From: Picosynechococcus sp. PCC 7117
GTDB taxonomy: Bacteria > Cyanobacteriota > Cyanobacteriia > Cyanobacteriales > MRBY01
Reading direction: 5' to 3'
Assembly (NCBI RefSeq): GCF_001693275.1
Contig: NZ_CP016477.1
Coordinates: 1,178,001-1,242,000, forward strand
Length of the DNA: 64,000 nt
Shown here: one piece after another, positions 44,662 through 54,200 of the stretch
Layout: every line of letters starts with the position of its first letter
Position numbering within the stretch: position 1 is the first letter of the stretch
Position numbers and translations under genes: made by a program
Notes under the pieces: model-generated
What the model saw: only the letters and a program-made list of their open reading frames with translations
Databases searched by the model: none
What the model was told of the DNA's origin: nothing

Positions 44662-45993
44662 TCAGGTGCGGATTTTAAACTGGTTAAGATAACTGGCCAC
44701 TTGGTTCGGTAAAAAAGCCCGTTGGTCAATGAAGTGAATCTCTGACTTAAAAGACTCAGGCGGTAAACGCAACCCAAATCCCTGGGCGATCGCCCCGTAG
44801 GGTTCTGTAGGATAGGCTACTGCTACCAGTTCACGGGCATTTTGGGGATATTGCCGCAGCTCAAAATGTCGCCAGCGGACCATCTGGGTGAGGAGCCACA
44901 GGCCATGGGATTGCCAGCAATAATTAGCCTGGTCGGGGGCCGTAATCCGTCGCCCTTGGTCGAACCAAATGGGACTATCCCGCCGGGCAATGGGGCGATC
45001 GCCGTCTCCCCCGTAGAAATATTGGCCACTGAAGAGGGCGGTGAGGGCGGCGGGATCAAGGTCGAGGTTACTGGCTAGGAGAGGGCCAATGGTAGCCGCG
45101 TTGGTGGGATCTTGGCAATATTGGCAACCCTGGAGGGTGGCGGCAATGAGAGCCTTAGCTGTATTTGGGTTTTCTTCTCGCCAGCCTGCACTGGTGGTAA
45201 TCACCGGCCCCGGGTGGCCCTGCCAAATATCCCCTGAAAGGTATTGGATAAAACCAGAATCGTTGGCGATCGCCTCTTGTCCCCAAGGTTCTTGGCTGCA
45301 GTAACCTTGGATCAACCCTGCCTGCAATTTATGACGCAACTCCGTGGGCGCAAAGGTGACTAATTCTAAATCTCGATCTGGATGGAAACCCAGGGCCGCC
45401 CACCAATAGCGATAAAGATAAGCCGTTGTGCTGTAGTCGTGGTCTACCCCAAAGGTTTTTTCCGGTAAAGCCCGCACATAGTCCCGGTAGGCCGCCGCAA
45501 ATTCTGCAAAATTCGCATAGTCGATGCCAGAACGAATATTATCGGCCCAGGTCTGTTGGCGGCCACAAAAAACACCGCCGTGGCGATGGATCTGCATCAA
45601 CGCGACCAGATCAACCCTAGGACTTTTGAGCTGATAAATCAGTGGTGTCGAAAAAGAGGTAATCGCCGCATCAAAACGCGATTCTAGTAGCCCCTGTTCC
45701 ACGGCCTGTTGATCCACCTGGGGATACAGCTCAACTTCCAGGCCATACTGCTCAAAAAAGCCTTGGGTGAGGGCCATCAGCCAGGGGGCGATCGCCAAGT
45801 CCGGCACATAACCCAGGGTGAGGGCTTGCTTTTCCGGGGCACTCAGATCTAATACCGGCGGAGTTGATTCTAAGTTGGCTTGCTTCGCAGATCTTCCTGG
45901 CAGACGAACGGTATCAGGGAGTCGATTGCAAGCAGTGAGACCATAACCCCAGGCAGCAAAGGTTCCGTATTTGAGCAGGTGGCGGCGTTTCAT
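44662..45993 (-). CDS. NrtA/CmpA-like ABC substrate-binding protein
   Basis: From ATG 45993 (MKRRHLLKYGTFAAWGYG) the protein has 443 residues, with a twin-Arg-poor but basic signal and a lipobox-like LTAC. The body matches the nitrate/bicarbonate/sulfonate-binding group: LTLGYVPDLAIAPWLMALTQ, FFEQYGLEVELYPQVDQQA, FDAAITSFSTPLIY and GYCSQEPWGQEAIA. NrtA and CmpA bind nitrate and bicarbonate; the ligand here is not clear. No permease or ATPase gene is adjacent, so it is an orphan binding protein or a sensor component. Confidence 0.82.
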   Translation of the reverse strand: MKRRHLLKYGTFAAWGYGLTACNRLPDTVRLPGRSAKQANLESTPPVLDLSAPEKQALTLGYVPDLAIAPWLMALTQGFFEQYGLEVELYPQVDQQAVEQGLLESRFDAAITSFSTPLIYQLKSPRVDLVALMQIHRHGGVFCGRQQTWADNIRSGIDYANFAEFAAAYRDYVRALPEKTFGVDHDYSTTAYLYRYWWAALGFHPDRDLELVTFAPTELRHKLQAGLIQGYCSQEPWGQEAIANDSGFIQYLSGDIWQGHPGPVITTSAGWREENPNTAKALIAATLQGCQYCQDPTNAATIGPLLASNLDLDPAALTALFSGQYFYGGDGDRPIARRDSPIWFDQGRRITAPDQANYCWQSHGLWLLTQMVRWRHFELRQYPQNARELVAVAYPTEPYGAIAQGFGLRLPPESFKSEIHFIDQRAFLPNQVASYLNQFKIRT

Positions 45994-46071
45994 AGGCAAA
46001 AATACAGGGAGGCTCCCAAATTTTACGGGTTCGGTTTGGCGATCGCAATTTTCTGTGACGGTTCCACCATC

Positions 46072-46106
46072 AAAAAATCCCCAGGGCAGCGAGGAGCACT
46101 GGGGAT
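46072..46106 (-). terminator. Rho-independent terminator of dxs
   Basis: On the minus strand an 8-bp perfect stem (ATCCCCAG with CTGGGGAT; arms 46077-46084 and 46099-46106) with a 14-base loop is followed by a run of T (46072-46076). It lies 26 bp beyond the dxs stop and before the binding-protein start. Confidence 0.85.
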
Positions 46107-46132
46107 CAAAATCCAAGCACAGTCAATTTTGC

Positions 46133-48049
46133 TTAAACGGTGGTGGTTGTCTTGGCGGCGTCTTTCTGGAAAAATGCCGCCCGAATGGATTCGGCCATCT
46201 GGGCTGGGGTCAACCCGTGGGCCGCTTTTGATTCCGCTGGAGTTGCATGATCCACAAGCACATCTCCAATGCCAAAGCGTTTTACGGGAACAAGCACATC
46301 ATGATCCTGGAGCGTTTCACAGACCGCAGACCCAAAACCACCCATTAAGCAACCCTCTTCAAAGGTGGCCACTTTACCAATTTGCTTGGCGAGGGGCGCA
46401 ATGAGTTCAGAGTCCAGGGGTTTCACAAAACGGGCGTTGATCACCGTGGCGCTAATGCCGTGTTCACTGAGAATTTCGGCCACCTGGAGGGTCGAGTGCA
46501 CCATGGCACCATAGCCGATCAGGAGAATGTCGTCACCATTGCGCAGGATTTCTCCTTTACCGATGGGCAGGGGTTCCCAGCCGTCTTCCATTAACGGTGC
46601 ACCAATGCCACTCCCCCTGGGATAACGCATGGCGATCGCCCCGTCCGTGTATTCAATCCCCGTGACGAGCATCCGTTGCAGTTCAGCTTCATCCTTGGGA
46701 GCCATCACCACAATATTGGGAATCAGGCGGAGATAGGCAATGTCATACATCCCCTGGTGGGTCGGCCCGTCAGCACCGACGATGCCCGCCCGGTCAAGGC
46801 AGAAAAAGACTGGTAATTTTTGAATACAAACATCATGGATGATTTGGTCGTAGGCCCGCTGCAGGAAAGTCGAATAAATCGCCACCACTGGCCGCATTCC
46901 TTCACAGGCGAGGCCCGCTGCTAGGGTAACGGCATGTTGTTCGGCGATACCAACGTCGATGTACTGTTTTGGTAATTTCTGTTGGAGCTTATCTAACCCG
47001 GTGCCAGTGGCCATTGCCGCTGTAATCCCGACAATTTTGGGGTTGTTTTCCGCGAGGGTGGTCAGGGCATGGGCAAAGACCTTGGAATAGCTCGGTGGGG
47101 TTGGTTTCTTCGAGGGGAATGCTTTGCCTGTGGCCAAGTCAAAGGGTTTCTGGGCATGGTAGCCCACTTGATCTTTTTCGGCGATCGCATAACCTTTGCC
47201 TTTAACTGTGGCGACATGGACGAGGGTCGGGCCTTTAGCCTTGTGGGCCTGTTTAAAGGTGCGGATCAACTCTTCGAGGTTGTGGCCATCCACGGGGCCA
47301 AAATATTTAAAGCCTAATTCTTCGATGACGGCGCCAACTTTTGAGACAGCCAAGCGTTTCATGCTGTCCTTGAGCCGTTCCATCTCTGGGGTGAGGGAGT
47401 CCCCAAGGAACGGGAGATGCTTAACCTGTTCTTCGAGGTTATCGGTCAAAAACTGAACGGGATCACTGAGGCGAACTTTATTGAGGTATCGTGAGATGGC
47501 TCCCACATTCGGGGAAATAGACATTTCATTGTCATTGAGAACCACCATTAAATTCGTATCGGGTAAATGACCCGCATGGTTGATGGCTTCGAGGGCCATG
47601 CCGCCGGTCAAGGCACCATCACCAATGACTGCCACACATTTAAAATCTTCTTCCTTGGCATCCCGTGCCAATGCCATCCCTAGCGCTGCGGAAATACTGG
47701 TCGAGGCATGGCCAGCACCAAAATGATCAAACACATTTTCACTGCGCTTAAGGTAGCCAGCTACCCCATCCTTTTGCCGGAGGGTGTGGAATTCGTTGTA
47801 GCGTCCGGTGATCAACTTATGGGGATAAGCCTGATGACCGACATCCCACACCACCTTGTCGCGATCGAGATCAAGGTTTTGGTAGAGGGCGAGGGTTAGT
47901 TCAACCACCCCTAAACCAGGGCCGAGGTGGCCACCACTTGCGGCAATCGTCTGGAGGTGTTTTTCGCGAATTTGCCGGGCAATCTCTTCCAACTGACGGA
48001 CGGTCAAGCCGTGGAGTTGGTTCGGATGGGTAATTTCACTCAGGTGCAT
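46133..48049 (-). CDS. dxs: 1-deoxy-D-xylulose-5-phosphate synthase
   Basis: The 638-residue thiamine enzyme makes DXP from pyruvate and glyceraldehyde 3-phosphate, the entry and main control step of the MEP pathway. Marks: [32 protein letters not shown], the ThDP motif [19 protein letters not shown] ... LNDN, the [15 protein letters not shown] site with the catalytic Glu, and [15 protein letters not shown]. Length is standard. It lies 187 bp downstream of the olefin synthase gene on the same strand. Confidence 0.96.
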   Translation of the reverse strand: MHLSEITHPNQLHGLTVRQLEEIARQIREKHLQTIAASGGHLGPGLGVVELTLALYQNLDLDRDKVVWDVGHQAYPHKLITGRYNEFHTLRQKDGVAGYLKRSENVFDHFGAGHASTSISAALGMALARDAKEEDFKCVAVIGDGALTGGMALEAINHAGHLPDTNLMVVLNDNEMSISPNVGAISRYLNKVRLSDPVQFLTDNLEEQVKHLPFLGDSLTPEMERLKDSMKRLAVSKVGAVIEELGFKYFGPVDGHNLEELIRTFKQAHKAKGPTLVHVATVKGKGYAIAEKDQVGYHAQKPFDLATGKAFPSKKPTPPSYSKVFAHALTTLAENNPKIVGITAAMATGTGLDKLQQKLPKQYIDVGIAEQHAVTLAAGLACEGMRPVVAIYSTFLQRAYDQIIHDVCIQKLPVFFCLDRAGIVGADGPTHQGMYDIAYLRLIPNIVVMAPKDEAELQRMLVTGIEYTDGAIAMRYPRGSGIGAPLMEDGWEPLPIGKGEILRNGDDILLIGYGAMVHSTLQVAEILSEHGISATVINARFVKPLDSELIAPLAKQIGKVATFEEGCLMGGFGSAVCETLQDHDVLVPVKRFGIGDVLVDHATPAESKAAHGLTPAQMAESIRAAFFQKDAAKTTTTV

Positions 48050-48236
48050 GGGTGTTTCTAGAGAGCGATCTTATAAAGGGGTCTAGTTCTCAGGATATCA
48101 GGTCTAACAATTTTAATCAGAAGATCCCGGTTAGTCCGGATGATCCCGTGGGGTTGTGTGGGAATCTTGGTCAAGGTTCCACAGATGTTTAGGATCTAAT
48201 ATTTACGGGTTTTCGGACTGCACTTTGCAATATTTT

Positions 48237-51200
48237 TTATTGTGTTTTGGGTACAGGAGTCTGGAGTTGTTGATAAACAATTTGGGCGATCGCCTGGGGA
48301 TTTTCAAAGTGGAGATTATGGCCGCCGGCAACCGTCAAACGTTGGGCTTGGGGGAGAGCCGCTTGGATCGCCTGGAGATCAGCGGGACGGTTAAATTCAC
48401 TCTGGTCGCCATAGATGAGGGTGATCGGCGCTTGGATATCTTTGAGTAGGGCGAGATAACGTCGCCGGCTAATGCCATTGAATTCAATGCCTGCCCGGGT
48501 ACGGAGGAAAGCATCCCAACGCCACTGCACACCTTTTTCGACGGGTTTGGTGCTGCGCTGGGTGAGGAACGCCGAGAGGTCTTTGGGCAGTTGGGGCGTG
48601 GCTTGGCGGAGGCGGCGGGCGGCCACTTCTAAGCTGGGGAAGGTCGGGTGCTGGGGGGGCGCGGCGAGGTAATCGAGATGGGTCGTCAGGTGATTACCTG
48701 TTTCAGCGTCGTCGATGTCGTTGGGAACAATGGTTTCGACAAGGATCAACTTTTCTACCTGGGTTTGGCGAATGCCTGCATACATGGCACCGATGATGGA
48801 ACCCATGGAGTGGCCCACCAAGGTAAAGGGGCGATCGCCTAATTGTTTAGCAAGGGCATCTACGTCAGCCAAAAAATCAAGCATGCTGTAGGACTGGGCA
48901 TGGGCGGATTTGCCGTGACCACGCAGGTCTGGGGCCACAACCCAATAGCCCTGGGCCGCCAACTGGGGCGCGATGAGTTGCCAGGATGCCCCCTGTTCGA
49001 GGATGCCGTGGAGAAGTAGCACCAATGGTTGGTGGCGATCGCCCCACTCACAGAGACAGGTTTCTAAACCGCGCACTGTCACGAACCGCTCCACCATGGG
49101 GGGCAAGGATTGGGTCTGGGGTGTTAGCTGGGGTTCCTGGGGGAGATCGTAAGCAAACGTTTCGGCCAACTGGATCGTATCCGGCTGGAGAGCAGCGGGT
49201 AGGGTAATCGAGCGCCATTTGTCGGCAAGGGCCGGATCAATGGTTTTGTGCTGGAGGAAATTGGGATCCCCGACGCCCATGGATTGTTGGTGGAGGCCAT
49301 CGGTGAGGCGATCGCCGCTGTAGGGATTAAGGAGGGCTTCGTCAAAGTCCACCCCCAGGAAATCACAAATATCTGTCAAAACTTTGCGGGGGTCACGAAC
49401 GAGATCCTCGTAAATCACCTGGAGATATCGATCCGCAGCGACCATGTGACCTAGGTCTAGAATATTGCGGTTGCTGGTGCGCCAAATGGACTCCGCGAGG
49501 GCGTAGGGATTTTGCTGCTCGGCCCCCAGCAGTTTATCCATCCGCAATCGGGTAAAGGATTCAATCACCGCGTAGGGATGGCGTACCAGATGGATATATT
49601 TGGCCTGGTCAAAGAGGATTTCGCTGTGGTCTAGGATGTGGCGATCGCTGCCGTAGCTGGGAGATTTGTCAATGAGTAAACGTTGTCCCGCTCGCCGTTG
49701 GAGATAGGCATAGATTTCGGCAATGGGTGTATTCGCTTCGACCCACTGGTTGACCTTCGCCTGGCTTGCCTCTGGGGTGAGATTTTCTAGATCCATTAAG
49801 GCCCGTTGTAACCCTTCGCCGAGGTGGGATAGACCCAATTCCTGGTGGCGATCGCCCATGGTTTCAAAGGGGAGCAAATGCAGCTCTGGGGGCGAATATA
49901 GCCCCGGATGTCCAGCTAACATCACCCGCAGCAACGTCGAACCCGACCGGGGGCTAGAGAGGATAAAGGCAATGGGATTCGGGTTTTTGTGGTCAGGTTT
50001 TTGCCACGGTTTTTTCGTTTTGACCGAAAGGCTTTGGGAGGGAATCGCTGCTGTCGCCGTTGCTGCTTCGGAATCATGGGCCTTGGTGAATTCCGCCGCT
50101 AGATAGGCCGTCAACACATCCAGTCTGGGCCGCTCGTAGATTTCCCTGGGGTACAACATCAATTGTAAATCCTGCTTGAGGCTGGCGATCGCCTCCATGA
50201 TCATCAGCGAATCCATGCCCAGATCCAACAAACTATCGTGGCTGTGAATTTGCTCAATTTCTAACTTGAGGATTTGCGCCACAGACCGCCGCAGATAATC
50301 CAGCAGATAGTCAGCCCGTTGGGAAGCTTCTAGGTTAATTAATTTGTCAAAAATCGAAGCCGTTGGGGGCACAGCCTCAGCAGAGGGAATAACAGCGGCA
50401 AAGTAATGGGTTTTGGCAAATTCGGGGAACTGTTTGGCCAGGTTTTGCCAGTCCGGTTTAAAGACCCCCATTTCCCCCTGGGCGCCTAAGACCTTTTCGA
50501 GAATTGTTAGTCCCTGGGGCGGCGGCAGCCACGCTAAATTTTGGTTGCTGAGGGAGTTGGCCATTCCCCCTTCGGCCCAAGGCCCCCAATGGATCGCCAG
50601 GGCGGGTAAACCTTGGGCTTGTCGATATTGGGCGATCGCCGTCATGCCCCGGTTTGCGGCGGCATAATTCCCTTGTCCCGGTGAGCCGAGCACCCCTGCC
50701 ACGGAGGAAAACAACACAAAAAAATCCAGATCGAGCTTTTGACTATGGCGGTGCAGATGCCATGTCCCTTTCATTTTGGCGGCGGCGACGGTCTGGAACT
50801 TTTGCCAAGTTTGTTGTTGCAGCAAACCATCGGCTAAGGTGCCCGCCGCATGGAAAATTCCTTTGACGTGGGGGTAAGTTTGAAACAGCTTTGCCACCTG
50901 GGCTGCGTCGGCTAAATCGCAGGGATAAACCACCGCATTGGTCGGTAACGTGTGCTGATCCGCCGCCGGAGCGCGCCGGCTGACGAGAATTATTTTTTCT
51001 GCTCCTGCTGCGGCTAACCATTGGGTAATTTTGCGGCCAATGGCCCCCAGTCCCCCTGTCACTAGATAGGTCTGTTGGGGTTGAATCTGGAGATTTTTCT
51101 GGGGCAGTGGCGGTTGCTTTTTAAGTTGTGCCCCGTAGAGTTTTTGCTGCCGCACGGCCAACTGCTGCACCTGTCTTTGTTGGCAAATCTGGGCAAAATT

Positions 51201-54200
51201 TGGCAGGCTGTCATCGACATCAATAATTCCCCCCCATAATTCTGGATGTTCGAGGGCGATCGCCTGGGCGAGGCCCCATAATCCCCCTTGGGCAAATCCG
51301 GCGACCGCATCGGTTTCAAGCACCCGTTGGCTCTGGTGGGTCACGAACCAGCAGGGAACCGCGATCTTTTGTTGATACAGGGTTTGGATCAGTTGGAGGG
51401 CGAAGCCACTGGTTTGCTTTTGAATTTCATCTAGGTCTTCTGGGTCTTCCTCTGGGGGACACAGGTAAAGGATACCCGCTAGATTTTGGGAGCCGACGTG
51501 AGTAAATAAATTATCCAACGCATCGGCAGATACTTCCCAGGGGGCAGCCGTCGGAAAATGATTGCTTTGGCCGAGATACACCCGCTGGGCGTTTTTAAAT
51601 TGGGCTTCAATGGGCTGGTGAGAATGATGGTGATCGCCCAAGATTAACCACAACTTAGCCGACGGTTCAGGGGCCGATACCAAAGTGTCCAGGGGCATCC
51701 ATGCCACCTGATACAACCAATCATTGAGATCGTCAGGGGCTGGGTTCACAGGTTCGGTCTCAACTGTTTGCCAAGAGCCTTGATTAAACCAATATCGCTG
51801 CCGTTGGAAGGGATAGGTGGGCAGGATCAGTTTCCGGCGGCGATCGCCAGCTTCCACGGTCTGCCAGTCAATGTTTAGCCCTTGCTCATACAGTTTGCCG
51901 AGACTGGTTAAGATTTCCGGCCAAGGCTCACTATGGGGGCGTAAACTGGGCAACCAAACCGCTTCTTGTTCAGCTAAGCAATGGCGTCCCATACTCAGGA
52001 GCACTGGTTTTACGCCGATTTCGAGATAAACATTTGCCCCTGACTGGGCCAGGGTTTGGATGCTCTGGACAAATTTGACAGGTTGCGAAACGTGCTTAAC
52101 CCAATAGTCGGCCTGGGCAATTTCCGCTTCAATCTGGCCGCCCGTGACATTGGAAATGAGCGGGATACGCGGCGGGTGGAAGGTAATTTGTTCAGCAATT
52201 TCCCGAAACTCTGCCAGCATGGGGGCCATCAAAGGGGAGTGGAAAGCATGGGACACCTTAAGGGGTTTGGTTTTGATTCCTTGGCTTTGGAGTTTGTGAA
52301 TACTGGCTTCGAGGCAGGGGGTCTTTCCTGATAGCACCAAATGGGAACCGTTTTCGGCTCCGACGGTTAAATGCTCCGATAGGTAGGGTTTAATGACGGT
52401 TTTATCGGCAAAGACCGCCGCCATACTGCCATTGCTGGGGAGGGCGTGCATCAGTTTGCCCCGGGCCGTAATTAATTTCATGCCGTCTGCCAGGGAAAAT
52501 ACCCCCGCCAGACAGGCCGCGACATATTCGCCGACGCTATGGCCCATGCAAAAGTCTGGCGTCACGCCCCAGCTTAACCATAGTTGGGCGATCGCATATT
52601 CAACGGCAAAGAGTAGGGGCTGGGTATAGACGGTTTCGTGGACGAGGTCAGGGTTATGGTCGCCGTATAACAGGTCGGTGAGGGCAGGGGCTTCGGGGGA
52701 ATAGGTCTGCCAGAGGCGATCGCACTCATCCAGCACCTGCCGAAACAGTGAGCTGGTTTGGTACAGTTGTTGCCCCATGCCGTAGTATTGGGAACCTTGG
52801 CCCGTGAACAAAAAGGCAATTTTTGCGGGGGAACTGAGGCGGGGTTGGGCCAGAAAATCTTGATTGAGAGTTTGTTGTAAATCGGCGACTTGTTTAAAGA
52901 CAAAAAAACGACGTTCCTTGAAAGGCGATCGCCCGGTATTGGCAGACAAACAGAGATCGCGTGGGTCAACGCTGGGATGTTGGGCCAGATAGTCTCCATA
53001 GCTTTTTTGCAGGGCATTTAAGGCCTGGGAATTTTTTGCAGACAGGGTCAGCAGATGCCAAGGGCGGTCTTGGGTAGCCGGAGGAGCAAGGGGAGATTTT
53101 TGTTGAGGATAGTCCCCCACAATCACGTGGGCATTGGTGCCACCAAACCCAAAGGAACTTACCCCAGCAAACCGTTTTTGTGACCCGCCTGACCAAGGCT
53201 GATCTTTGCTTGCAATGGTCACTAAACCGTCTAGATCAATGCGGGGATTAAGCTGCTTAAAATGCAAATGTTGGGGAATCATCCCATGCTCTAGGGACAA
53301 AATCACCTTGATTAAGCCCGCGATGCCCGCCGCTGCCTCGAGGTGACCAATGTTTGTTTTCACGGAACCCACCACACAGGGCTGTTCCCGCTGCGCCGTT
53401 TGTAAAACTGCTTTCAGGGAATTAATTTCAATGGGATCACCCAGGGGCGTGCCGGTGCCGTGGGCCTCTAGGTAAGCTAAATCGGCGGCGGTAATACCGG
53501 CTTGGGCCAGGGCTTGGCGAATAACGGCCTGTTGCGATCGCCCGTTGGGAGCCGTCAAACCGTTACTGCGTCCATCTTGATTCACCGCCGAACCGTGGAT
53601 CACCGCGAGAATATTATCCCCGTCCCGTTCTGCCTGGGCCAGGGGTTTGAGGAGGACGACCCCACAACCTTCGCCCCGCACATAACCATCAGCCCCGGCA
53701 TCAAAGGTCTGGCAGCGGCCCGTCTTACTCATCATGCCCGCCTGGGTAAAGGTCTGGGTCACATCGGGAGTCAAAATCAAATTTACCCCAGCGGCGATCG
53801 CCAACTCCGATTCGCCGTTGATTAAACTTTGACAGGCCAAATGAACCGCCACCAGAGAAGAGGAACAGGCTGTATCGATGCTCAGAGAAACGCCCCGGAG
53901 ATCGAGGAAATAAGACAGACGATTCGCAGCAATACTGTGGGCGTTGCCCGTCCCCATGTAGGGATTGATCGGATTGTTTTCCCGCACCTGCAACTGGGCA
54001 TAATCACTATTACTAATACCGACAAAAACCCCCGTTTGGGAATGGCGTAAACTTTCTGCCGGAATATTTGCCCGTTCCAAGGCTTCCCAGGTTACTTCTA
54101 ACAGTAAGCGTTGCTGGGGATCCATTTGTTCCGCTTCCCGGGGGGAAATGCCAAAAAATTGCGGCTCAAACTGGTCAATATTTTCTAAAAAACCACCCCA

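Noticed and set aside
44662-45993. Assigning the binding protein as nrtA or cmpA
   Set aside because: No permease or ATPase neighbours and no ligand-defining residues identified; only family-level placement is supported.
48050-48236. Possible riboswitch between ols and dxs
   Set aside because: The 187-bp gap shows no conserved thiamine (THI-box) or other riboswitch core that I can recognise on either strand.
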